Part shown: positions 1-5,765 of the stretch, one piece after another
How positions within the stretch are numbered: position 1 is the first letter of the stretch
How the letters are laid out: each line of letters opens with the position of its first letter
DNA from: an uncultured Eubacteriales bacterium
Lineage (GTDB): Bacteria; Bacillota; Clostridia; Oscillospirales; Oscillospiraceae
Assembly (NCBI GenBank): GCA_900550705.1
Contig: URTG01000089.1
Location: 1-7,050 of the forward strand
Direction: 5' to 3'
DNA length: 7,050 nt
Notes under the pieces: generated by a model
Databases searched by the model: none
What the model was told of the DNA's origin: nothing
The model's input: the letters and a program-made list of their open reading frames with translations, nothing else
Translations under genes and position numbers: made by a program

Positions 1-1112
1 TGGGCGTCATAGGCCACGCGCGTGAGCAGCCTGCCGGCTATGCCCTCGTGACGGCGCCCCTCGGCAACGGCCACGTCGGAGACCTGCAGCTCGTCGGCAA
101 CCACCGTGCCGCCCGCAAAGCCTATGATCGCCCCGCGGTCATGAGCGACCCACCACAGGTGGCCGCGCTGGGTCACGTCGTCATTGAACGCCTGCTCGCT
201 CCAGGGCGCGTGGCTCGCGCCCGAAAACGCGCTCGCCTCGAGCTCGGCCACGGCGCGGACGTCGTTGACCGTCATGGGACGCAGTTGGCAGTGGATGCCG
301 GCAAGCGCGTCGTCCACGCCGGTGACGGCGGCAGACAGCGGCTCCTTGAGGCCCAGCCTAGTGCGCTCGTTCTCCTCGGCATCGGAGAGGCGCGTGTAGA
401 TGGGCAGCACGAGGGCAGGATCGCCCGAGTCAACGGGGCTGTCCGAGGCGCCCCGGAGCACGCCAGAAGCGGCGGCGGCACGAAGCAGGCCCTCGCCCGA
501 GGGATGCCAGGCGTCCTCGTCAGCGAAGCGCGAGAAGCCCGCAGCCTCAAACTGGGCGCGGTACTTCTTGAGGCCATCGCCCGCAAGCACAATCTCCCCG
601 GCGTCATCGCGCGCGGCCCAAGCCTCGACGGCATCGGGCGCCTTCACGACGGTCTCGACCTCAAACAGGCGCACGGGGCCGTCCTCGCCCACCTCGTAGA
701 GGGCCGGGTAGACCTCGCGGCGCATGGCGTCTCCCACAACGCCCACGAGCCCGCGCACGCCGTGGGCCCACACGCCCCAGGCAACGGCGTCGAGCGTGGA
801 CACGCCGTAGAGCGCGCGCCCCAGGCCGCACGCGAGTCCCTTTGCCGTGGCGATGCCGATGCGCACGCCCGTGAACGAGCCGGGACCGCGCCCCACGAGC
901 ACCGCACCCACGTCCGCCATCGCAAGGCCGGCGCGGCCCAGGACGTCCAGGCACGTGGTCACGAGCTCCTCGTTGGCATGGCGGCGACACAGGTGGTCGC
1001 CGCTCGCCAGCAGCTCGACGCCCTCCTCGCCCAGACGCCCGACGGCGCAGGCAAGCATATCCGTCGACGTGTCGACGGCAAGGACGATCTTCTCGGCAGT
1101 GGCTTCGCTCAT
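1..1112 (-). CDS. tsaB: TsaB-RimI fusion: t6A synthesis subunit joined to ribosomal-protein N-acetyltransferase (3' end cut by window edge)
   Basis: An open frame reads on the minus strand from ATG at 1112 to the window edge without a stop, giving 370 visible residues. Residues 1-260 match TsaB, the dimerisation partner of TsaD in forming N6-threonylcarbamoyladenosine at A37 of ANN-reading tRNAs: VLAVDTST near the N-terminus, the hallmark GRGPGSFTGVRIG at 75-87, and a C-terminal PIYTRLSDAEE at 237-247. From about residue 276 a GNAT acetyltransferase begins (LRPMTVNDV), with W304 in the usual APWS position and the acetyl-CoA loop RRHEGIAGRLL at 353-363; this is RimI, which acetylates the N-terminus of ribosomal protein S18. 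About 50 RimI residues should lie beyond position 1. GAAAGG at 1127-1122, nine bases upstream, supports the start. The two enzymes are usually separate neighbouring genes in Clostridia; the fusion recalls Coriobacteriia. An AT-rich patch (TAAACTAAAT, minus strand, near 1146-1155) might hold a weak promoter. Domain identity is secure; the taxon is inferred. Confidence 0.92.
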   Translation of the reverse strand, partial: MSEATAEKIVLAVDTSTDMLACAVGRLGEEGVELLASGDHLCRRHANEELVTTCLDVLGRAGLAMADVGAVLVGRGPGSFTGVRIGIATAKGLACGLGRALYGVSTLDAVAWGVWAHGVRGLVGVVGDAMRREVYPALYEVGEDGPVRLFEVETVVKAPDAVEAWAARDDAGEIVLAGDGLKKYRAQFEAAGFSRFADEDAWHPSGEGLLRAAAASGVLRGASDSPVDSGDPALVLPIYTRLSDAEENERTRLGLKEPLSAAVTGVDDALAGIHCQLRPMTVNDVRAVAELEASAFSGASHAPWSEQAFNDDVTQRGHLWWVAHDRGAIIGFAGGTVVADELQVSDVAVAEGRRHEGIAGRLLTRVAYDA

Positions 1113-1224
1113 GGGTTGGGGCCTTTCATGTGGTGCGAGTAACCCATTTAGTTTAGCCGTCCGCCCCAAGGGGGAACAGGGCCACGCGAGCACCTCATAC
1201 GCCGCAGGCTCGCGAGAGGGGAGG

Positions 1225-1653
1225 CTACGCCCCGCCCATGGCCGCGTGCTCGGCGGCAACGGCCTCGATGAGCCTGCCGAGCGGCCAGTTGCGATTGGCC
1301 GAGGTGAGCAGGGCCTTCGCCCCCACGACGCACCCCGCTTCCCGACTCCGCGCGAGAAACTCGTCCACCTGGGCATTCGTGAAGCCGCAGAGCAGCGCGA
1401 ACTCGCAGTCGGGCGCGGCGACGCCACCAGGCGCGGACGGCGCCACATGCCCATGCCCGCCCGCTACGACGCCGGCGGGAAGCCCCAGCTGCTCGACTCG
1501 CGCCGTCCTGGCGCGCACGTCCATCTCGCGCAGCACGGCCCGCACGGCCGCCCCGCGCTCGGAAGAGGGGTCAAGCCCCCAGAGCACCGCAGTCGCGGAC
1601 CTTGAGGGCTTGACCTTCTTGCCAGGCTTCTTCTTGGAAGTCTTTGCGCTCAT
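1225..1653 (-). CDS. DUF3783 domain protein coupled to rubrerythrin
   Basis: This 142-residue soluble protein starts at ATG 1653, three bases after the rubrerythrin stop (TAA-GTC-ATG), and ends at TAG 1227-1225. Residues 1-17 are a lysine-rich tail (SKKKPGKKVKPS) that could bind nucleic acid or simply be disordered. Residues 20-50 resemble a small alpha/beta half (AVLWGLDPSSERGAAVRAVLREMDV). Residues 84-136 match the DUF3783 pattern as I remember it: FALLCGF, then a helix, then KALLTSANRNWPLGRLIEAVAAEH, with the conserved T-x-x-N-x-x-W and a final E-H. The function of DUF3783 is not known to me. No Shine-Dalgarno sequence precedes the ATG, so translation probably depends on ribosomes finishing rubrerythrin. 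Leucine codons are mixed CTC/CTG/CTT and GC is high, unlike rubrerythrin but like tsaB-rimI. Either it is the last gene of the peroxide operon or the operon is an artefact of a join. Confidence 0.82.
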   Translation of the reverse strand: MSAKTSKKKPGKKVKPSRSATAVLWGLDPSSERGAAVRAVLREMDVRARTARVEQLGLPAGVVAGGHGHVAPSAPGGVAAPDCEFALLCGFTNAQVDEFLARSREAGCVVGAKALLTSANRNWPLGRLIEAVAAEHAAMGGA

Positions 1654-1656
1654 GAC

Positions 1657-2241
1657 TTAGAACAGGCGATCGAGGAAGCCCTTGAGGGCCTTGCCGTGAC
1701 GGGCCTCGTCGCGAGCCATCTCGTGGACGGTGTCGTGGATGGCGTCCAGGCCGTTCTTCTTGGCGCAGGAGGCCAGCTCGAACTTGCCGGCGGTGGCGCC
1801 GTACTCGCAGTCCACGCGCCACTTCAGGTTCTTCTCGGTGGAGGCGGTCATGCTGCTCTCCAGGTCGCTGCCCAGCAGCTCGGCGAACTTAGCGGCGTGC
1901 TCGGCCTCCTCATAGGCGGCCTTCTCCCAGTACAGGCCGATCTCGGGATAGCCCTCGCGATGGGCGATGCGGGCCATGCACAGATACATACCCACCTCGG
2001 AGCACTCGCCGTTGAAGTTGGCCATCAGCTGGTCGAAGATATACTTCTTGTCCTCGTCAGAGATGTCGGCGTTGTTCTTCACGGTCTCGGCATAGATGCC
2101 GAACTTGTGCTCGGCGGCCAGCTTCAGCTCGCCCTTGACTTCCTCAAAAGCATTGCTCTTGGCGTGGCAGACGGGGCACTCGGCGGGCGCCTCGGGACCC
2201 TCATAGATATAACCGCAAACCTTGCAGACCCACTTCTTCAT
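1657..2241 (-). CDS. rbr: Rubrerythrin, reverse-domain type (peroxide reductase)
   Basis: The 194-residue product is a non-haem diiron peroxide reductase that turns H2O2 into water with electrons passed through its rubredoxin centre, a cytoplasmic defence enzyme of anaerobes. The rubredoxin domain lies at the N-terminus (Cys6-x-x-Cys9-Gly and Cys22-x-x-Cys25), the reverse of classic rubrerythrin where it is C-terminal. The ferritin-like four-helix domain follows from about residue 40: GEC at 78-80 supplies the first helix glutamate, EEAEH at 111-115 holds the first ExxH motif and DEARH at 178-182 the second. All expected iron ligands appear present. The start at 2241 is fixed by GAGGAGGAAC just upstream, 13 bases after the perR stop, so the two are co-transcribed. 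Leucine is almost always CTG, as in asnA, but the last codons use CTC twice, just before the GC-rich DUF3783 gene. Function is very likely; the exact electron donor cannot be told from this window. Confidence 0.95.
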   Translation of the reverse strand: MKKWVCKVCGYIYEGPEAPAECPVCHAKSNAFEEVKGELKLAAEHKFGIYAETVKNNADISDEDKKYIFDQLMANFNGECSEVGMYLCMARIAHREGYPEIGLYWEKAAYEEAEHAAKFAELLGSDLESSMTASTEKNLKWRVDCEYGATAGKFELASCAKKNGLDAIHDTVHEMARDEARHGKALKGFLDRLF

Positions 2242-2254
2242 AGTAAGTTCCTCC

Positions 2255-2665
2255 TCAAATAATCATGTTTTCCTGCTTTTTCTGCATACAAATTGAACAC
2301 TGTCCGTAAAACGTGAGCTCGTGGCGCTGGACCGCGAACCCATATTGCGCGCTGACGGCTTGGTCCATGTTGGCATCCAGACCCACGCTGTGCAGGTCTG
2401 CGACCAGGCCGCAGTCGGTGCAAACAAAGTGACTGTGGGGGGCGGTGTTCCCGTCGAACCGCTCCTGACCCTTGACAACGCCCACGCTCTGGATCTCCCC
2501 CTGGGCTTGAAACAGGGCCAGATTGCGGTAGACCGTTCCCAGGCTCAGGTCCGGGTGGGTGGGCTTGAGCTGCTGATAGACCCACTCGGCCGAGGGGTGA
2601 CAGGTGGTCCCCCGGATGGCGGACAGGATCGCTTCCCGCTTTTTGCTGTATCGCATGGTACGCAA
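2255..2665 (-). CDS. perR: PerR-type peroxide-sensing repressor (Fur family)
   Basis: This 136-residue Fur-family repressor has a winged-helix DNA-binding half (residues 5-70, with LSLGTVYRNLALFQAQG as recognition helix) and a dimerisation half. The five PerR regulatory metal ligands can be aligned: His23 (CHPS), Asp71 (RFD), His77 and His79 (PHSHF) and Asp90. The two pairs Cys82-x-x-Cys85 and Cys123-x-x-Cys126 form the structural zinc site. In PerR, Fe-catalysed oxidation of the equivalent His23 and His79 releases DNA; Asp71 favours PerR over Fur or Zur. I chose TTG at 2665 because AAGGAGG lies eight bases before it; ATG at 2656 (133 residues) is 17 bases away and less likely. The frame stays open to 2854, but that extension covers the promoter and operator, so it is not coding. 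The gene is followed by rubrerythrin, the usual target of such regulators, and has its own operator, implying autoregulation. Confidence 0.92.
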   Translation of the reverse strand: MRTMRYSKKREAILSAIRGTTCHPSAEWVYQQLKPTHPDLSLGTVYRNLALFQAQGEIQSVGVVKGQERFDGNTAPHSHFVCTDCGLVADLHSVGLDANMDQAVSAQYGFAVQRHELTFYGQCSICMQKKQENMII

Positions 2666-2673
2666 TGGAGCCG

Positions 2674-2680
2674 CCTCCTT
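2674..2680 (-). promoter_or_regulatory. Ribosome binding site deciding the perR TTG start
   Basis: The minus strand reads AAGGAGG, then eight bases, then TTG CGT ACC ATG. The ideal spacing to TTG (2665) and the 17-base gap to the ATG (2656) argue for the TTG start. The first base of this site is also the last base of the operator palindrome. Confidence 0.75.
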
Positions 2681-2700
2681 AACAATAATAATTCTTGTTA
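2680..2700 (-). promoter_or_regulatory. 21-bp palindromic PerR operator
   Basis: The minus strand reads TAACAAGAAT, a central T, then TATTATTGTTA minus its first T, i.e. ten-base arms around position 2690 with only one mismatched pair of positions. The AT-rich arms and size fit a Fur/PerR-family box, although the sequence differs from the Bacillus TTATAATnATTATAA consensus. It begins at the predicted transcription start (about 2701) and runs into the Shine-Dalgarno sequence, so a bound dimer would block promoter clearance. Binding by this PerR is inferred from position and symmetry. Confidence 0.8.
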
Positions 2701-2707
2701 CGCGCAT

Positions 2708-2736
2708 AATATAGCACATCCTCCTCCGTTTGTAAA
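2708..2736 (-). promoter_or_regulatory. Promoter of the perR-rubrerythrin operon
   Basis: On the minus strand TTTACA (2736-2731) is followed by a 17-base spacer and TATATT (2713-2708), with TGC directly before the -10 giving an extended -10. Transcription should start near 2701, at the edge of the operator. An A/T-tract block at 2748-2769 lies just upstream of the -35 and may act as an UP element. Confidence 0.75.
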
Positions 2737-2773
2737 GGGGGTGCGGCAAATTTTTTCGAGGAAATTTTTGCAG

Positions 2774-2806
2774 AAAAGGACCGGCCCGGGGGATCGGGTC
2801 GGTCCT
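2774..2806 (-). terminator. Terminator-like hairpin between exonuclease III and perR
   Basis: Arms at 2777-2788 and 2795-2806 pair over 12 bp with a six-base loop, and the minus-strand transcript then reads TTTTC. One position (2784 with 2799) is an A-C mismatch in minus-strand RNA but a G-U pair in plus-strand RNA. The position suits termination of transcripts coming from exonuclease III before the perR promoter. The U-tract is short, so it may be leaky. Confidence 0.5.
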
Positions 2807-2833
2807 GGGGCAATCTCCGCTGTTGTGATTTGA

Positions 2834-2912
2834 TGTAGGGGCCGATGTCCTCATCGGCCCGTTTCGGTGGTGCGTCGGGTATCGCGGGACGCTGAGGACA
2901 GCGTCCCCTACA
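2834..2912. repeat. 79-bp REP/MITE-like element with two hairpins and terminal inverted repeats
   Basis: The element is bounded by TGTAGGGG (2834-2841) and its exact inverse CCCCTACA (2905-2912). Inside are two perfect hairpins, each with a 9-bp stem and a 4-base loop: GGGCCGATG / TCCT / CATCGGCCC at 2839-2860, and GGGACGCTG / AGGA / CAGCGTCCC at 2886-2907. The spacer is GTTTCGGTGGTGCGTCGGGT plus a few bases. The two loops are complementary to each other. No protein is encoded. It resembles small dispersed intergenic elements of clostridial gut genomes; it sits 22 bases beyond the exonuclease III stop and may also act as an mRNA 3' end or terminator. Confidence 0.7.
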
Positions 2913-2934
2913 TTTTCTATTCAGGACTCCGCCC

Positions 2935-3693
2935 TTAAATGTCCAGCTCCAGCAGCACCGGGCAGTGGTCGCTGCCCTCCACGTCGCTTAGAATCTCGGC
3001 CCGGACAATCTTCTCCCGCAGGCGGTCGGAGATGATAAAGTAGTCAATGCGCCAGCCCGCGTTGTTCTGCCGGGCGTGGAAGCGGTAGGACCACCAGGAG
3101 TAGGCCCCCTGGGCGTCGGGGTGGAGGAAGCGGAAGGTGTCGGTAAAGCCGGAGGACAGCAGAATACTCATCCGCTCCCGCTCCTGGTCAGAGAAGCCGG
3201 CGTTCATCCGGTTGGTCTTGGGGTTTTTCAGGTCGATTTCCTGATGGGCCACATTCAGGTCCCCGCAGTAGATGACCGGCTTGGTCCTATCCAAAGAGAC
3301 CAGATAGTCCAGCAGGTCCCGCTCCCACTCCATGCGGTAGTCCAGACGCTTCAGCCCGTCCTGAGCGTTGGGGGTGTAGCAGCAGACCAGATAAAACGTC
3401 TCATACTCCAGGGTGATGAGCCGCCCCTCGTGGTCGTGGACCTCCTTGTCCATGCCGTAGGCCACGGCCCGGGGCGCGTGGGGGGTGAAGACGGCGGTGC
3501 CGGAGTAGCCCTTTTTCTCCGCCGAGCTCCAGAACTCGTGGATTCCATCCCCCAGGGGGACGTCGGCCTGGCCTTGGCTCATTTTTGTCTCTTGCAGGCA
3601 GAGAAAATCCGGGGCCTGGGCCTGGTAAAAGTCCAGAAAGCCCTTTTTCATACAGGCCCGCAGGCCGTTCACATTCCAGGAGAGAAATTTCAT
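2935..3693 (-). CDS. xth: Exodeoxyribonuclease III / AP endonuclease
   Basis: The 252-residue product belongs to the EEP (exonuclease-endonuclease-phosphatase) fold and should cut DNA 5' of abasic sites and trim 3' ends in base-excision repair. The family motifs are all visible in order: SWNVNG with Asn7, LQETK with catalytic Glu35, CCYTPNA with Tyr106, GDLNVAH with Asp145 and Asn147, GWRIDYF with Asp219, and the C-terminal SDHCP with the catalytic Asp242-His243 pair. The length is normal for the ExoA/Xth family. The start at 3693 has AAGGAGG six bases upstream; an in-frame ATG at 3732 (13 residues longer) lies across the promoter and is rejected. It has its own promoter, divergent from asnA, and ends at TAA 2937-2935, followed by a structured repeat and a weak terminator. 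It is close to perR, which fits oxidative damage repair, but it has a separate promoter and no visible PerR box. Confidence 0.96.
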   Translation of the reverse strand: MKFLSWNVNGLRACMKKGFLDFYQAQAPDFLCLQETKMSQGQADVPLGDGIHEFWSSAEKKGYSGTAVFTPHAPRAVAYGMDKEVHDHEGRLITLEYETFYLVCCYTPNAQDGLKRLDYRMEWERDLLDYLVSLDRTKPVIYCGDLNVAHQEIDLKNPKTNRMNAGFSDQERERMSILLSSGFTDTFRFLHPDAQGAYSWWSYRFHARQNNAGWRIDYFIISDRLREKIVRAEILSDVEGSDHCPVLLELDI

Positions 3694-3730
3694 GGGGTGC
3701 CTCCTTCGATTCAAGGTCGTTTGTGCCCCC

Positions 3731-3759
3731 ACTATACCACAGACGGGGAAAAATGTCGA
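3731..3759 (-). promoter_or_regulatory. xth: Promoter of exonuclease III
   Basis: The minus strand carries TCGACA (3759-3754), a 17-base spacer and TATAGT (3736-3731), with TGG before the -10. Transcription should start near 3724, giving a leader of about 30 bases that ends in the AAGGAGG site. Confidence 0.7.
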
Positions 3760-3761
3760 GG

Positions 3762-3790
3762 TTGTAAAACACCGGGAAATAGTCTATAAT
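3762..3790 (+). promoter_or_regulatory. asnA: Promoter of the asnA operon
   Basis: TTGTAA (3762-3767), a 17-base spacer and a consensus TATAAT (3785-3790) form a strong sigma-A-type promoter. The start point is expected near 3797, giving a leader of about 59 bases. This is too short for a T-box or other large leader, so no asparagine-sensing riboswitch is evident. The -35 is only two bases from the -35 of the divergent exonuclease III promoter. Confidence 0.8.
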
Positions 3791-3855
3791 GTCGTCTATG
3801 TACTTCCATCCCCTGCAAAGGCCGGGGAATCTCAACCCATAAGGAGTGTGCAACC

Positions 3856-4869
3856 ATGAATGAAATGAAGCTGCCCCAGGGGTATACCCCCCTGCTCTCG
3901 ATTTACGAAACCCAGAAGGCCATCGGCCTGCTCAAGCGCCTGTTTGAGGACAAGCTGGCCGGTGCGCTGCGTCTGCACCGGGTGTCCGCCCCCCTGTTCG
4001 TCTCCGCCTCCTCCGGCCTGAACGACGACCTGAACGGCGTGGAGCGCCCCGTCGCCTTCGACATCAAGGGCGTGGACGAGACCGCCGTGGTGGTCCACTC
4101 CCTGGCCAAGTGGAAGCGCCTGGCGCTGAAGCGCTACCAGTTCCAGGCCGGCGAGGGTCTGTACACCGACATGAACGCCATCCGCCGGGACGAGGACCTG
4201 GACAGCCTGCACTCCGCCTATGTGGACCAGTGGGACTGGGAGAAAATCATCACCGCCAAGGACCGGAATATCGACTATCTGAAGCAGACCGTCCGGGCCA
4301 TCGTCAGCGCCCTGGCCGACACCCAGTATTTCCTGCGTACCGTGTTCCCTCAGCTGTCCGCCCTGCCCCAGCTCAGCGGCGACATCACCTTTGTCACCTC
4401 CCAGGAGCTGGAGGACAAGTATCCCGGACTCACCCCCAAGGAGCGGGAGAACGCCTTTGTAAAGGAGCACCCCACCACCTTCCTCATGGGCATCGGCGGC
4501 AAGCTGCGCTCCGGCCAGCCCCACGACGGCCGCGCCCCCGACTATGACGACTGGAGCCTGAACGGCGACCTGCTGTTCTGGGACAGCGTGAGCGGCCGGG
4601 CCGTTGAGCTCTCCTCCATGGGCATCCGGGTGGACCCCGCCGCCCTGGACCGCCAGCTCACCCTGGCCGGCTGCGACAGCCGCCGGGAGCTGCCCTTCCA
4701 CAAGATGCTGCTGGGCGGCGAGCTGCCCCTGACCATGGGCGGCGGCATCGGGCAGTCCCGCGTCTCCATGCTGCTGCTGGGCAAGGCCCACATCGGCGAG
4801 GTCCAGTCCTCCCTGTGGGACGAGGACACCATCCGCGCCTGCCAGGCGGCGGGAATCACTCTGCTGTAA
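3856..4869 (+). CDS. asnA: Aspartate-ammonia ligase AsnA (ammonia-dependent asparagine synthetase)
   Basis: The 337-residue enzyme makes asparagine from aspartate, ammonia and ATP in the cytosol, releasing AMP and pyrophosphate. It is a class II aminoacyl-tRNA synthetase-like fold of full length (about 330 residues is usual). Family hallmarks seen are SIYETQKAI near the N-terminus, SASSGLNDDLNGVERPV at 50-66, HSLAKWKRLALKRY at 81-94, GEGLYTDMNAIRRDE at 99-113, DQWDWEK at 124-130, and the ATP-binding motif 3 GGGIGQSRVSMLLL at 295-308. The start at 3856 follows AAGGAG (3840-3845) with ten bases between; ATG at 3865 is a less likely alternative. AsnA uses free ammonia, unlike glutamine-dependent AsnB, which suits a gut fermenter with ample ammonia. 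It is the first gene of a two-gene operon with a GH25 muramidase starting one base after its stop; no functional link between the two is known to me. Confidence 0.97.
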   Translation: MNEMKLPQGYTPLLSIYETQKAIGLLKRLFEDKLAGALRLHRVSAPLFVSASSGLNDDLNGVERPVAFDIKGVDETAVVVHSLAKWKRLALKRYQFQAGEGLYTDMNAIRRDEDLDSLHSAYVDQWDWEKIITAKDRNIDYLKQTVRAIVSALADTQYFLRTVFPQLSALPQLSGDITFVTSQELEDKYPGLTPKERENAFVKEHPTTFLMGIGGKLRSGQPHDGRAPDYDDWSLNGDLLFWDSVSGRAVELSSMGIRVDPAALDRQLTLAGCDSRRELPFHKMLLGGELPLTMGGGIGQSRVSMLLLGKAHIGEVQSSLWDEDTIRACQAAGITLL

Positions 4870-4870
4870 G

Positions 4871-5755
4871 ATGGGCGCCACGACGACGGGCGGGAGCCGG
4901 CAGGCCCCTGCCCGCCGGGTTCAAAAACGGCGGCGCGGCTGGGGACGGTGGCTTTTCCTCCTTCTGCTGCTGGTCCTCCTCCTGGCGGGAGGAACGGCGG
5001 CTACCCTGTATTTTACCCGCCCCGTCACCTTCTTCTACCGGGGCATGGAGCTGGAGGCCCTGCGGGGCGTGCCGGTGAACACCCTGGACCCGGCGTACTT
5101 CTCCACCGACGACCGGGGCCGGGTGACCTATGCCCAGGGGGACGTTACCGCCCGGACGGGCATTGACGTGTCCTTCTATCAGGGGGACATCGACTGGACC
5201 GCCGTGGCGGCGGACGGCATCGACTTCGCCTTCCTCCGCCTGGGCTACCGGGGCTATCAGGTCGGCGGACTGCAAATGGACACCGCCTACGCCCAGAATC
5301 TGGCGGGGGCCAAGGCCGCCGGGCTGGACGTGGGGGTCTACTTCTTCTCCCAGGCCATCTCCGTCCAGGAGGCGGAGGAGGAGGCCGACTACGTTCTGGC
5401 CGCCCTGGACAGGGCGGAGCTGGAGCTGCCCGTGGTCTTCGACTGGGAGTTCATCACCCCGGGAAAATCCGCCCGGACGGACCGCATGGAGGGTGCCCTG
5501 CTCACCCAGTGCGCCAAGGCGTTCTGCGAAAAGCTCCAGGCGGCGGGCTACACCCCCATGGTCTACTTCAACCAGGAGCTGGGCTACCTGACCTATGATT
5601 TAAGGGAGCTGACCCGCTTCCCCTTCTGGCTGGCGGAGTATGACAGCCGCCCGGATTTTTACTACGGCTTCTCCTTCTGGCAGTACACCCACACCGGAAC
5701 GGTGGCGGGAATCCAGGGCAGCGTAGACCTGGATTTGGAGCTGAGGAAGCGCTGA
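4871..5755 (+). CDS. Membrane-anchored GH25 muramidase (lysozyme)
   Basis: The 294-residue protein should cleave the beta-1,4 bond between N-acetylmuramic acid and N-acetylglucosamine in peptidoglycan outside the cell. Residues 1-26 are a basic cytoplasmic tail (RRVQKRRR at 15-22), and 27-48 are a leucine-rich membrane segment without a clear signal-peptidase site, so a type II anchor is likely. A short linker (50-95) leads into the GH25 TIM-barrel: GIDVSFYQGDIDW at 97-109 with Asp99, FAFLRLGYRGY, VGVYFFSQAI, PVVFDWEF at 187-194 holding the Asp191-x-Glu193 catalytic pair, FWLAEY at 252-257, FWQYT at 269-273 and VDLDL at 285-289. There are no cell-wall-binding repeats, so it probably works in the cell's own wall or division rather than as a phage lysin. 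The start lies one base after the asnA stop with no Shine-Dalgarno, implying translational coupling. The operon ends at the terminator beginning at 5816. Confidence 0.93.
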   Translation: MGATTTGGSRQAPARRVQKRRRGWGRWLFLLLLLVLLLAGGTAATLYFTRPVTFFYRGMELEALRGVPVNTLDPAYFSTDDRGRVTYAQGDVTARTGIDVSFYQGDIDWTAVAADGIDFAFLRLGYRGYQVGGLQMDTAYAQNLAGAKAAGLDVGVYFFSQAISVQEAEEEADYVLAALDRAELELPVVFDWEFITPGKSARTDRMEGALLTQCAKAFCEKLQAAGYTPMVYFNQELGYLTYDLRELTRFPFWLAEYDSRPDFYYGFSFWQYTHTGTVAGIQGSVDLDLELRKR

Positions 5756-5765
5756 TTCGTCCCCT

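Noticed and set aside
1185..1214. Inverted repeat CGCGAGC/GCTCGCG with a 16-base loop after the DUF3783 gene
   Set aside because: The stem is only 7 bp in very GC-rich DNA and no T-tract follows on either strand, so I do not call it a terminator.
48..1605. Long plus-strand open frames of 364 and 252 codons opposite tsaB-rimI and the DUF3783 gene
   Set aside because: They are antisense shadows of high-GC genes: the translations are rich in Arg, Ala, His and Gly without recognisable domains, and one runs across two real genes.
2666..2854. Extended N-terminus of perR to an ATG at 2854
   Set aside because: The extension would translate the terminator hairpin, promoter and operator, and it has no Fur-family similarity.
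3797..3855. Possible T-box or other riboswitch in the asnA leader
   Set aside because: The leader is only about 59 bases, too short for a T-box, and shows only a small CCCC/GGGG pairing.
3832..4881. A 349-codon minus-strand frame opposite asnA
   Set aside because: It mirrors asnA almost end to end, has Gly/Val/Gln-rich composition without motifs, and lacks a ribosome site; AsnA's motifs leave no doubt about the coding strand.
4871..5755. GH25 enzyme as a prophage endolysin
   Set aside because: It has an N-terminal membrane anchor, no wall-binding repeats, no holin or phage genes nearby, and sits in an operon with asnA.
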